Shown: in pieces, positions 1-11,159 of the stretch
Position numbering within the stretch: position 1 is the stretch's first letter
Layout of the letters: each line of letters begins with the position of its first letter
Source: Penicillium oxalicum
Taxonomy: Eukaryota > Ascomycota > Eurotiomycetes > Eurotiales > Aspergillaceae
Reading direction: 5' to 3'
DNA length: 64,000 nucleotides
Assembly (NCBI RefSeq): GCF_001723175.1
Contig: NC_064657.1
Span: 1 to 64,000, forward strand
Notes under the pieces: model-generated
What the model saw: only the letters and a program-made list of their open reading frames with translations
Database searches by the model: none
What the model was told of the DNA's origin: nothing
Program-made: the position numbers and the translations under genes

Positions 1-137
1 AACCCCTACCCCTAACCCCTAACCCCTAACCCTAACCCTAACCCTAACCCTAACCCCTAACCCCTAACCCTAACCCTAACCCCCTAACCCCTAACCCCTA
101 ACCCCCTAACCCTAACCCTAACCCTAACTAACCCTAA
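1..137. repeat. Telomere repeat array (C-rich strand)
   Basis: Tandem CCCTAA and CCCCTAA units run from base 1 to about 137, so the window begins at a left chromosome end. The G-rich strand would read a mixture of TTAGGG and TTAGGGG, with one CCCCTACCCCTAA irregularity near the start and a CTAACTAACC near the inner edge. The array stops directly against protein-coding sequence, with no subtelomeric spacer. The extra C in many units could be real (imprecise telomerase) or homopolymer error in the assembly. Confidence 0.97.
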
Positions 138-2279
138 CCGTCGAAGATGATGACGGAAAGGTTCTGAATTCCATGCGACTCTACGAGGGTTGTGACTGGT
201 CCAACTGGAGCGACTGCAGCAACGGGAAATGCACCTTTGCTGGCTCCCTATGGCCTACAGACTTTGTCGACTCCAGCACTGGCAGTGGCGCGTCTATGTG
301 TGATTGGGATTGGAAGGAGTCGAATGAGGCCGGGAACATCAATGGGAAGGTCCCTGATCCACAGAAGAGGAAGTATTGTTGCGATACCTCAGATCCTTTG
401 AAGTCATGGGGTAAATGTACATGGCGTGATGATGTTGGAGACTATGGCGCCTCTGGAGAACGGTGCAAGTCAGGCTGCTATTCCAACGAGATCCCGATTG
501 CTATGGATCAATGGGGCGATCGATGTCGCCAAAGTGGAGCAAAGTCATACTGTTGTCAGGGCACCTACTCCGTGCAATCGGAATCGTTGATACCCGAACT
601 GGCACAGTGGGACAGCGACCTGGCTGACTGGGTCGAGAATCCCACTTGTGACACGGACGACAACAACCTTCTCAAGCGTGGGCAAGTCCCATTGGCGGAC
701 GTCAAAATTTCCCGCGTTGAGGATATGCTTGGAGATCTGCTGCTTGGATATGAAGGGGGGAATGATAGCAACATCTTCCGAAAGGAAGAAGCAATTTTCG
801 ACAAACACATTGCCCCCAAATGGAAATATCTCGCGACTGAGTATTCCCTTGAATGGTTGACAAGTAACGAGACATACCCAGCCGGGAATTTCTACAGCCC
901 GCAGAGTCTTGGAAGAATCGTCATGTGCAATGCCGACGCGTTCAACGCCATGATTGGCGGTACTGACACTGAACTCAACTGCACCAGTTACACTCCTACT
1001 GCAGATGATTACTATTCAGCCGATGACTCTGGGGATACCATACCCACGCTGGACAAGCGATGGATTGAAGAGGTATGGCCAGGCGAACACAATCTGCGCT
1101 CTGATCTTGATAACTAATATGATATAGCGAAATGTCCTTCGCCAACTTGAGAAGCGTGAAGGTCCCAAGCCTAAATCATTTGACTGTGATGGACGATCGG
1201 TTAAATACCAAACCCCAGGATATCCCTCAGCGGGTCAGTGGGACGTGGACTCACCGCAAGTCCGACTTGCGTATGATCTGGTCGACTGGCACCTTTGTCA
1301 CACCACTGAGATTCAAACCCATAATATTGGGAATTTGCGCGGAACCTATGCCAGTATGTCCACACCATCTCATGGAATGGCTCAGTGATTAATTTGAGCC
1401 CCCGCTACAGCTGAGCATTTAATCGAGCTACAAACAATTGAATTGTTCAGCGACTTTGCCACTAGCGAGGATGCGCCAGAGGAATGTGAAGCTATTGACT
1501 GTGACTTTATGGTCGACTTCTTTAGCAAGCCTGTTCTTGATGACCCGCCCCCGATGGATGGTTTAGCCGATTCGCAACAGAAAATCCCTATACAGCGCAT
1601 GATGGAATCCCTGGGAAGCTCATGGAATGCTGAAAACTTCGTCATTTTGCAGTCGTCCATTAATCTCAACAAAGCACAGGTTGGTTGCTCCATGGATTTG
1701 TCTAACACTAAACTGGGTTTCATGCTGATGGAGTGTAGATATGGAGAAACGGAGGTGCCCGATCATTGAAGAAATTCAAAAACGAGATAGTGCAAAACCC
1801 TACCGAGGCCTTGGAGATTGTCAGAGACGTGAGTTCCGCCTCCTGAGACTTGAGAAACTATGATCTAATATCACAAATGATATAACCAGACGGTCGCGGT
1901 TTACAACTACCTGAGAAACGGTGCAGTTTGGCAAAAGTTCAAAGCCATTAATGAAAAGGTCCGTGAAGAGATGAAGCGTGCGCAGGATCAGTACAAGTTG
2001 AACACTGTCAAAGACAACCGCCTTCAAGAATGTTGGGATGCCTTTATGGAACAGCACATGGAAAACTTTGTGGCCAACGGCCAGAGCTGGATTAAAAGCG
2101 CCATCAAACTCGTGGGGGACCACTGGGTGCCTTCTAACTTTGACAATCCAGATGATCCGTTCATCACACAAGTTTGCCAGTCGATCCAAGAGGTTCTCTC
2201 TCTTTTAGAGTCGGCTGCAGCTAGATATGTTCAAAGCTTTGACCTTGGGCTTGCTGACGACTCTATGAATACGTCTTGA
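138..2279 (+). pseudogene. Subgroup C GH18 chitinase, 5'-truncated by the telomere
   Basis: This is the C-terminal half of a large secreted chitinase of the killer-toxin-alpha-like subgroup (chitin hydrolysis, cell-wall remodelling or attack on other fungi). The reading frame is open from the telomere edge; the first ATG (173) is internal. The Cys-rich block (CDWSNW, KYCCDTSDP, SKSYCC-like) is the segment that follows the GH18 barrel in this family. Introns seen: 1073-1127, 1354-1410, 1829-1889, each with GT, a CTAAT/TTAAT branch site and AG. Exons join in frame to a stop at 2279, except between about 1730 and 1771, where the frame must change and no normal-sized intron explains it. The LysM and GH18 catalytic parts are missing, so it cannot be an active chitinase. 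Family assignment rests on motif recognition. Confidence 0.82.
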
Positions 2280-2744
2280 AAAAGAAAATAAGAGCCTCAG
2301 GAGCAAAGGAGAGGATGCGCACATTGCCAGGGAGGGCATCCGAAATATAATGAAAAGGAAATATCAGTTGCCAAGACCAAATACACTCTTGAAAATCAAA
2401 GCAGGAGCATATGACAGTATGCAGTAGTAAAATGAACTTATAGATAGTGTAGTGGGCGAACCGCTGATGGGTCGGTAGTTTCTACCTAATTTAAACGGAT
2501 GACTACAGGACCCTACGTCCATGCGAGAGAAAGCTAGGGAAACTTCATTTTCTGACTTTGTCGCTTAGCGAACCACAGCATCTATTATTCCTTATCCGTT
2601 AAGGTGCGTTCGGAGGTGAGTGGGTCACTTCGGTCAAAAAAAAGCATAAATACCTCGGGGTCTCCCGTCGCGTTCAAACTTACTGGTCAACCTATTGTCT
2701 CCATACACACCGGGATTGCCATTACCGTTATACTCCCAATCGGA
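2280..2744. other. Intergenic, 3' of chitinase and 5' of next gene
   Basis: No supported gene. A frame is open upstream of the next gene's chosen ATG, back to 2604, but its translation looks non-conserved. It probably holds the promoter of the gene at 2745. Confidence 0.6.
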
Positions 2745-3581
2745 ATGGCTCAACAAGAAGTATCTAGCTCTAGCGCTCTCCAAGGAGGCAATCTCCATCA
2801 CCCATCATGGCCTGAACGCTGGTCGCATCCGGAATTTACCGGTCCCCTTCGAGACCTTCGGAAGCGCTGGTGCAAGCAGCCCTGGTATAAACACAACACC
2901 CGTCCTTCTGTCATGTTTATCAAACGGCTCAGTTGTTTACCCTGGGGCTTTGTGATCTACCGCACTGTTTACACGGCGGAATCCGACCGGCTCTGGTCTA
3001 CCTGCCTCGCCAAAATCGACCGTTACGTGCACTGGAGTATTGGAGATATCGACGAAGATGAATATCCGGACAGCGATCCTTTTCCCGAGAAGTTTGTGCG
3101 GGAAACCTACAAGAATGTTATTTTCGAGGATCGAGAGCGATGGGAGGGGGCATCGCTGGAACAGATCCGTGCGGATTTCAAACAATATTCAGAGTTTCTT
3201 GGGATGGAAGATGGGTCGCATATTCCATGGTCGAAAGCCTGTCTCGTTATAGACGAACAATGCTTGAACTCGATAGTGAGTGCCTTCGAGGATCCGGAGG
3301 AGAGTGCAAATTGGAGAGGGCCTCAGAGAGGGTTTGTAATCGAGAAGGGCGGGTACATTATGTTGAAGCCGTTTGTGGTGATGGTCGATCCTACTTTTAG
3401 ACCGGGGGAGAGCTATGACACGCCTGGGTACCAGGGGTACATGCGCGTTGAAATTGACGATATTTGGGAGGCAGCGGTTGAGTTGCGTCTCTCTACGGTG
3501 CAGGAGATGTGTCCCAATGTGACCCCTGCCGAGATGATCCCTGTTTATGATGGAGGAAGCGGATATTTGGTTAATGTGTGA
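2745..3581 (+). CDS. Conserved fungal hypothetical protein
   Basis: A 278-residue single-exon protein starting at MAQQEVSSS. The frame is open further upstream (to 2604), but sequence there looks like untranslated DNA, so the ATG at 2745 is preferred. It contains WGFVIYRTVYTAESDRLW near the N-terminus, a DEDEYPDSDPFPEKF acidic stretch and YMRVEIDDIWEAAVELRL near the C-terminus. This pattern is typical of a multi-copy family of unknown function in filamentous ascomycetes. I see no signal peptide, membrane segment or catalytic motif. The frame is intact and base composition is unlike the RIP-mutated DNA further in, so it is probably a functional gene. Confidence 0.7.
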   Translation: MAQQEVSSSSALQGGNLHHPSWPERWSHPEFTGPLRDLRKRWCKQPWYKHNTRPSVMFIKRLSCLPWGFVIYRTVYTAESDRLWSTCLAKIDRYVHWSIGDIDEDEYPDSDPFPEKFVRETYKNVIFEDRERWEGASLEQIRADFKQYSEFLGMEDGSHIPWSKACLVIDEQCLNSIVSAFEDPEESANWRGPQRGFVIEKGGYIMLKPFVVMVDPTFRPGESYDTPGYQGYMRVEIDDIWEAAVELRLSTVQEMCPNVTPAEMIPVYDGGSGYLVNV

Positions 3582-4389
3582 AGGTGGTTCTGACATCTGA
3601 CACCTCATAAGCTGCGATTGCTTGTTATTTATGTAGATCATCTCTGTATCTCTTCGTGGATTCCTACACGACTGCTCTGTTCATACTCGGCATTTGAGTT
3701 TCAATATGCCGCGAATTGGCGGGCAACTGGTCGCAATCATATTGTATTGAGAGCACTGCTGTGCCCTCATATTATCGGACCGGTATAGGAGACATCACGT
3801 AGATAGAGGTGAGATTAGCGGAATATGATGCATTGCCCGTATGCTCAGTCCTGATGTACTAGGTACTGTCCATGCGATCGACCGTTCGGTCAGGCCGTCT
3901 TCTAGATAAGATAAGAGATATGCAGACGTGCCGAATATATTGTCTCACCCTCTTCGTGGCTTTTTTTAGTTGGGAGTTCAAACCTAAGCACAAGGTACTC
4001 TGTGTCCGTCTGTAATAGCCACGCGAACGGACACCAAAATATATCACGGTCAGATGCTGGCACCTGATGGCCAATGGCCACCACGGGTCAGGGCTATGGT
4101 TGGTAGGTTCCATTACTCGCTGAATTGAGCTATTTCCAGTGTATTTTATGAACAAGTGTCTCTAGATAACTAAACTGTCCACCTTAAGCCATGCCCCCCG
4201 CGGAACACAAAACGTGCACTCTCAAGAATCATGATATTCATACCTTAGCGATAGTTCATTTTACTATAATAGCAGAACTCTGCCTAGCTGAAATATTTAT
4301 CTGTGGCATCAACTTGCAGCGTGATTCATTTCTGCTCTGTTCTCTCCCATCACCTACCATCAGGGAAGCTACTCAAGGATAGTATACAT
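3582..4389. other. Intergenic stretch, nothing recognised
   Basis: About 800 bases with moderate AT content. Short overlapping frames on both strands have no recognisable domain and no consistent splice pattern. I see no RNA gene or transposon end. Confidence 0.5.
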
Positions 4390-5590
4390 CGCACTCTATC
4401 CAGGTTCTCTCTGCCTTTCGGACAGTGGCGACGTCGACGCTTGACGTCGGAGCACACGTACTCCCAACCCATCTTCGTCTCCGCCACCGAGCACAAAATC
4501 CCATCACCAGACTCCATACCTTACCACGGAAATACCCTATATGGGACACCTTGCTCAGGGCCCAAAGGCGACGGAATAACGTGCGGTCGCGTTCCCGACT
4601 CCCGCTCGCGGATGCCCCGAAGACAGTGAAGCTAGAAAGGCTCCATAGGCTGGAAGTGATCGATCTAACCCCGTTGCCGCCGTGATGGACCGAGGCTTTC
4701 TCAGAGATAGAGATTGAACCAGATAGGGTTATTGTAATGGAACGGGCGGAGACGATACGGTCTAACTCAGACATTGTAGTTGTTTGACAGATTTGTCTCC
4801 ATTAGGTCATTTGACCCAGATGGGCTCCATAGCTTAGATAGATCCCTTCGCCTCCAGAGAATCTAGCCTCATCATCCTCTCTCTTCTCTCATTCTTCCCC
4901 TAGATTCTAACAGTAGTATACTCCGATGCATCGGGACGCCAGGTCACTTGGGCGCCGCGGCCGCGGTACCCGACCACTCGCAGGAAATAACCGAGAAACA
5001 CCTAGTACAGGCCGGACCCATGGACCGATGGAGACGTACATGCCGCCGAACTGATCTGAATCTTGTACGCTATCAACATCATCAACAAGATCGCCCTCCA
5101 ACATCGGAGATCAACCGGTGTGCTAGTGAGATCTACCATCATCCTGAGCGATAGTCTGTCGGCACTACAAGCAATCCAGAATCCAGGGAACAAATCCGGG
5201 CAGCAAATCATCTACGCTATTCTACATACGCTATTCTACAGGCAGCCAAAAACACCAAGACCCACGGCATTCGCCGTCCGGCTGGATTGGATGCCTGGAC
5301 ATTGCGAAACAGCTGGGAACGGCACAGCAGACCAACTGGCTAAAGAAGCCGCCATTCCCGGTAAAACTCACCCATTTCCCCCCTTGCTATCACACGAAAA
5401 GGAACACATCAAAAGAGAAATCCACGCCCAGTGGGAGAAAGAATGGAAAGAGTCAAGGGATGGCGGCACATTCGCAAGATCGACAAGACATTGCCAGCCA
5501 AATACACAAGGCAGCTCTACGGATCTCTGCCAAGAAATCGAGCGTACCTCATACATGAGACAAGAAAATACCACAGCATATTGATGCCCG
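4390..5590 (+). mobile_element. Decayed Tad1-like LINE, post-RT and RNase H part
   Basis: On the plus strand the order of pieces matches the C-terminal part of a fungal non-LTR retrotransposon polyprotein. It runs from a segment around THLRLRHRAQNPITRLHTL (near 4460) through the RNase H start YSDASGR (near 4917) and LSDSLSALQAIQNPG (near 5150) to DWMPGHCETAGNGTADQLAKE (near 5285-5350). The tail KIDKTLPAKYTRQLYGSLPR lies near 5480-5530. The pieces lie in different frames, with at least one in-frame stop (ELI-stop-ILYAINI near 5060), so it is dead. About 140 bases (4775-4912) separate the residues just before YSDASGR and look like an extra insertion. RNase H would degrade the RNA of the RNA-DNA hybrid during retrotransposition. 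Confidence 0.78.
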
Positions 5591-5762
5591 CGTGAGGTTC
5601 ATGGTGTCTGACAACAAGAACACTATTCTGGCCGAAGGCGACATTCAAGGCAGCCTCGCCGTTGATTTAGCCGATCCTAGTAGGTTGGAACTCGACGGGA
5701 TATGCAAGTGCCAAGAGACCGCGGTTTCAGCCAGTCGAGGTGAACCAATAACGCTGTATCTG

Positions 5763-6064
5763 AGCCCGGGAGTGAGGGTCAGTGCAGTGGTCGCGCGACG
5801 GAGGGTGAGAATCACCCACTCTCCCCCAGATTCTCACCCTGTCTATTGCGCACTCACCCTGTTGAGTTATGAGTGACGCTTCAATGTTTTGCATAGTTAA
5901 TGGGAGTATTTTCTGTGTGTTGTTCGTTACATGAGGCTGGTAGCCAGGTGGATATATATACATGCACGTGCTCTCTATCTCAGAGACCGGGATATTCAAC
6001 ACACCCAACTCACCCCCGGTCGCGCGACTCTAAAGCGGCACCTACCCTAAACTCACCCGGGCGG
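5763..6064. mobile_element. Possible MITE with imperfect inverted ends
   Basis: The ends are imperfectly inverted: GCCCGGG...GTCGCGCGAC...GGGTGAG at 5763-5808 faces its reverse complement at about 6008-6064. Both sides contain the self-complementary 10-mer GTCGCGCGAC. CTCACCC/GGGTGAG occurs at least six times inside the stretch, concentrated near the ends. There is no coding potential beyond short chance frames. I could not define a clear target duplication, so the limits are approximate and a non-mobile inverted repeat is possible. Confidence 0.4.
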
Positions 6065-6411
6065 CACCCACCCGATTATTGACTGCACATAAGCCGCACG
6101 CTGGTAGGTTAGTAGTTTGGTGACTCCTTCGCTCGGCTCACCTTCTCCTACCTCCTTGGCGACAGACACACTTGGGGCCTCTCCAAAAGCCACTACCTAG
6201 AATGAGAGGGCCATAAAAGACCGCTGCCCGTCCATTCATTGGCCATTTCTTCCTAGGCTGTACATATCCTAGCCTAAAACGTACTTCGTGGTGTTTATCC
6301 CCACCGGGACGGTGCCGCTGGATAAATATTAAGCTTAGTTGGAGCGGCGGGGGATACGGAGGCAGCGGATGCTTTCGATGGTGACGGTTTCCATCGAAAT
6401 TTGTATTTTCA
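6065..6411. other. Intergenic, downstream of the Myb gene
   Basis: No gene seen. It lies 3' of the minus-strand Myb/SANT gene and probably contains its 3' UTR. Confidence 0.5.
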
Positions 6412-8194
6412 TCATTTCTTTTTGCCCCTACGACTACGTGGACCGCTTCTTTTAGCTCTTTGCTGATTTAGTTTGGTACAGTAATACACCTGCAGCGCAG
6501 ATGAAGTTCGGCCAGGAAAATGATCCGCAATTTCCTTCCATGTCAACTTCCGTTGCTCTTTCAGTTCCACCAGCAAGTGCTTCTCGTGGGTTGAATAGGT
6601 CTGACTTTTGCCCTTCCCGCGAGTTGGACGGGCTGTGCTTATAGACCGCTTGGAAATTCTACCTGGCTTCTCGAAGGAGTTGGGAATTCTCTGCGCGGGT
6701 ACGCATGTTCTCGAGCGGACGTTGTCGGGCATGAGTGTGAAGAAGAAAGTGGTCTCTGATCCCTGCGTCTCGATGGTAAGAATTGCCCGCCCAACAATAT
6801 CTCGATGCTCGAAATGCCCGGTCGATGAGCCCATAGAAGTGTCGTGGCCATGGCACGGAGCGGCCGTGCTTGGGAGGCCGTGTTTCTCCTTTAAGGAGTC
6901 CTCAACGTCAGAGAGTTCCGATTGGATTATATCGCTCGTCAAATCTTCGTCCGAGAAATCACCAAGGCCTTCACTGCCTTCGCTCCGATTAACATCTGAT
7001 GGAATAAGTTTTGTCTTTAGGCGTACACTCCGTACAGGCCTAGGTCGTGGCGGAGGAATAACTACAGCGATAGCCGTGTGGTACTTGTTGCGAGTACTGT
7101 CTCGTTTTCCTGCCCGGAGCATTCGCTGTTCCTTTCCTTTGCATCTTCTCGGATCGGGAAAAAAGGCTTGAACGCTAGGCGTTCTCGAATGAGAAATAAC
7201 GGACTCGTGCCCGTTGGCTTGTTCGAGCTCCATCGAATCGGGCATGTCAACAAGGAGCGGATCGACTGGTCCAGAAGGCCCTGAGTCAGCCACAGTTCTG
7301 GGGGAGCAGTCTGAAATCAATCTGGTTTGCCTTGCTTCTTCATAATCATGCGAACAGTTGCCTAGATAATCCTCTGGGGAAGGAACGTAGCGGTCCATAT
7401 CGTTCCGCCTCTTAGAAGCAACATCTGAGCAGGATGAGACGGAAGAGAGCGCGGTGTTGGGACAATGTTCGCTACATGCAGTAGACACATCGGGCATATC
7501 CCAAGCGTCAGCGGGAGTAGGAGAAGGTTGATTCCGTCTCCACGGAACATTTTCTACTACATGCGACTGCGTAATCTCAGGGTGCGAGATTGCCGAATCT
7601 GGTAGAGGAACGGCGATCGCAGGGGACTGAGGAGGCCGTAGAGGGCTCGTGCACCTTGGTTGGGATCTCGGGAAGATGTCTGAACAGTCCGAGTCTAAGC
7701 TTCTGCTTGAGTTTGCACTAAACAATGACCGAGCTGGATTCAAAACTGATTAATAAAATGGAATACAGCGCAGCTCCGAACTTTAACTTACAGTCGCTAG
7801 GCGAGTTTTCGGCTGAGTTATATAGGCCGTGACAGTCTAGCCCCCGTAGCGAGGGACAGGCATCTCCGTCGCTAGCGTCAAGTGTACATAGCAATGGCAT
7901 TGCCGCCCCACAGGACCTCGCCAGTTCGAGGTCAAAGATGTTAGAGGAGCCAATCTCATGCTGATCCGTTATATCCTCCGTACTAGTGGCCGGATGGTCG
8001 AACCCCATCGGGACCACTGCCAGGTCGTCGGTTGCCGAAGAGACACATCCAATAGAGAATGCGGGTTGCTCGTCTGGTAGCAAGGCATTAGAACCTTTGG
8101 AGCCTTTCTGGCTGCTGTTCAAGGCAAGATATGGCGGTTTTGCAGGCTTCGAAGGGCCGTGGTAGAATTGTATATTATCAAGGAGCACCGGCAT
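6412..8194 (-). CDS. Myb/SANT-domain protein, two exons
   Basis: Exon 1 runs 8194-7792 and exon 2 7745-6412, joined across a 46-nt intron (7746-7791) with GTAAGT, a TTAAT branch site and AG. The product is about 578 residues. The chosen start is MPVLLDN; the frame is also open to an upstream ATG at 8311, which would add 39 residues. Most of the protein is low-complexity and Ser/Pro-rich. The last 70 residues hold a SANT/Myb-like helix set (YSTHEKHLLVELKEQRKLT, then WKEIADHFPGRTSSALQVYY) followed by a basic tail ending in GKKK. Fungal proteins of this layout are predicted nuclear DNA-binding factors with unknown targets. The frame is intact although it lies only 1.5 kb from the RIP-mutated block. 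Confidence 0.75.
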
Positions 8195-9744
8195 GGTCTC
8201 AGATCCAGAGAGAAAAGAGGTGGACATAAACAAAGCGAAACGAGGCAAATGGACTACCAAACCGACCTGGGCAGACGGTCTAAATGATCCTTTTATAGCA
8301 GATCCAAGCATCCCCCGGAAAACGACATCTGGCGGCGCTATTCTGATAACGACCCTGCCCCGAACAGGAATTCAGGCCATTGGACACAATCGGCCGGCCC
8401 TGAACCGCTTTGGTACATCTTACTCGTTCCTTCTCCTCCTGTGTGGGACTCCCGGGGCTGGCTTCCAATCGTGTCTGGGAATCGTGTCTCTTGCATACAC
8501 AACGTGCAATGAGGGGGGCCGTCCGCTTGCCTGACTAGGGTGTACAGATGCTATTTCGTCAGCCTAATGCCTGGATTGCCCTCCCGCGGTCAGGTTGCCA
8601 AGGCAGACGGGGCTTCCTTGTTCAGCTCCAACCCAAGTGTAACATCGGAGGGCTGTGCTCCAAGGTCGAGGAAGACACAGAATTACCTGCGGCCATATCA
8701 CAAACTCAAAATCGGCGAAGAAGCTCTCATCGTCGAGGACACTGCCCACACCAGGCCCACCTGGATGTAGGAATCACGCCAGGGTGACCAGACGAGGAAC
8801 TAGATGCGCAGAAACCGGCCGCTTGGAGGCGCCACTGCATGGCTTGACCAATCACCCCATCGACCGCCGACCATACCTCAGCTGACGCGCACGGCCAGTT
8901 AGCTTGTGTTTCAATCCCAGGTACGCGCCCTGGTCCCTTCGCTGCGGAACATACAGGAGTCGTACCCTGGGCCAATAGGAAAAAAAGCGCATCACTCGAG
9001 GCGAGCTGGGAAGACGAGGTGGCTTGAGGTTTCCGAAAACCGTGCGGGGCCATAGATAACAGGCCAAGGAGTGATGGTCGTTCGTGTTCAGGGGAGCGTC
9101 AGTGGTGTGACACGTCATCTGAATCACTGTTCCAAACTCGGAGGTGCGCATCAACCCCAGAAATCGTCTGCTCTCGACGATCGCTGCGTAACCGGGTACA
9201 GGGACAGGCTAAACATAGGACCGTTCAGTGACAGAGGGCATTGGAGAGGCGTTGGATGGGCAAAGCTTCACTCCAGCGAATTCAATAGAAACAGGACGCG
9301 TAGAATATGGGTACTACGTTTGGCAAAAGCGCTCGACCGGGAAACCATCAAAATCAGCAGGTCTGACGAGGAGAAGGGGGCGGACGGCGTCATGGAGGGG
9401 TTCCATCAGATGGTGCGAGTACAGCCCGGATGATGTTGCCAGAAAATCCCTCAACTGGACGGGGTCTTGCAATCCGCCCGTGATCGTCGATCCAATCGGA
9501 CGCATCGTGGAAGTGTTGGAGGGGGGGAAGGAAGACGAGGGAGAGAATGGCGACGATGGAGCGACGCACCTGGGATTTATACACTCGCGACGTCGAGTCG
9601 CACGGCGGTGAAGGGATGGGTGCACCCGTTACGGATTAGCGCAACGACTACACCATGCTGGGCCTGCGCTAAACCGTAGTGAGGGGGAGTGGGGGCGGGC
9701 GCTAAACCGGGATTGGGAGGTTGCCATTTCCGGCAGCTGGGGCC
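8195..9744. other. Ambiguous stretch between Myb gene and transposon block
   Basis: GC-balanced DNA with several overlapping open frames and no recognised domain. The most coherent reading is on the minus strand, from about 9325 to 8880: one long frame broken by a single TAG near 9215. This may be a small unknown or decayed gene. Base composition changes abruptly at about 9745, where the RIP-mutated DNA begins. Confidence 0.35.
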
Positions 9745-10289
9745 CAAATGGAAAAACTACTAAGTAATATAATCTTTATTTATTATATTATAATTAGTAA
9801 CGTTAAGGACGTGCTTAAGATTTTTAATATACTTAGTAAATTTAATCTAGTAGTTACGAGAGTTTATTATATAGTTCATCTCTTTAGAAACTAATTAGTA
9901 TAACAAAATTTAAATATTATAAGAGATCTTTACTTATTAGTCTATCTCTATTAAATTAGTCGGGGGATAAGCGACGTTTTAGTTAATAAAACGCTATAAA
10001 CCCTTTTAGTAAAAAACCCGGTATATATTATCTAACTAGGAATTAAAGTCGGTAATATCCTTAAGGGGATTAAGTAGATTAAGCTGATATTCTTTAGGTA
10101 TATTAATAGTTTAGTAGATTATACCCTAGGTAGAAGAACTAGAAATATAGTTACTATAATTAACCTATATAGTAACGGATTTAGTAAAAATAGGATCTTA
10201 GCGTTTCGCTATCTTCCTAATTAGTAAAACCGAAGGTAGTCGTAGGAGGATAATACTACTAGGTACTAAGGATACGCGAGTAATGTTAC
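9745..10289. repeat. RIP-mutated DNA of unknown element
   Basis: AT-rich sequence almost without CA or TG dinucleotides but with CG retained, as in neighbouring RIP-mutated transposons. No LTR or coding motif can be read. It is probably the end of an older repeat that lies next to element A. Confidence 0.6.
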
Positions 10290-11025
10290 TGTTACGCGGT
10301 GCCGACTGATCACTGTGAGTTAGAACGTCCTAGGCTGATACTTACCTGCTATCCTAACTTCTAATCCCAAGACCTAGTCTCTCAATCGTACCGTTGCTTC
10401 GCAAAGCCTTACTACGGGTTGGATCCTGTCGAGTATCTTGCAAGACGTGCCAGAGGTGCGCGCTAAGTAGGTTAATTACTAAGTGTTACTACTAAGTAAA
10501 TCCCCTACCTATAGGTTAGGTTTGTCTTAGAGTTGAACCGTGGAGTGCAAAGTGCTTCAAGGTAGTAACCAAGTAATAATATGCAATTAATCGCGAAGAA
10601 CTAAATACATAATGCTAAAAAGAGTGTCCTTATATATCCAGTCCTTCCTATCACTAATAAGTCGAGACTTATTACTAATACGCTAGGACTTATCACCGAT
10701 AAGTCTATCCTATTACCGATAGGATATAGTTACGTGCGGGTTTACCGGGTTCTTGTATTTATAGTATAATTCCGGTGCTAGTAAAATAGCGGCTATTTCC
10801 TGCGTCGCGCTAACCGTCTTATAGAGTAAGAGGGTATCGTTTATATTAGTTAGCTATAGGCTGCTTCTAGTACCTGCCCTAAATATCTCCTCCTCGGGTC
10901 CCTCGGGGCACGCCTAAGTATACTAAACGTACGTAATAACGCTATTACCTAGTGTCCGTAGAATAATTAGTCCTTAGTCGTTACTTAAATAACTACGGCT
11001 CCCGCGCTTCTTTAAGGTCCGTAAT
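10290..11025 (-). repeat. LTR of element A (3' LTR relative to pol)
   Basis: Starts TGTTACGCGGTGCCGACT and ends near GGTCCGTAATA. It aligns along its length with 17119-17846. Differences are mostly CA/TA or TG/TA, apart from a 40-base divergent patch near 10740-10785. The first half keeps more CA and TG than the partner copy. Confidence 0.88.
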
Positions 11026-11159
11026 ATTATCCCCTCCTTCCCTGTCCTTTATCCTTAAAGGATTTAAGCGTTAGTATCCCCTTAGGTTTATTTACTATTT
11101 TTCTGTTTTCTCCCTATTTCTTTTCTTATAGCCTATTCTGCTAACTATATCTTCTAAGG

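Noticed and set aside
4373..4774. 133-codon minus-strand frame
   Set aside because: Exact antisense of the recognised LINE polyprotein segment.
5592..5876. 94-codon plus-strand frame after the LINE
   Set aside because: No domain, it overlaps the inverted-repeat element and has no splice or start context; treated as chance.
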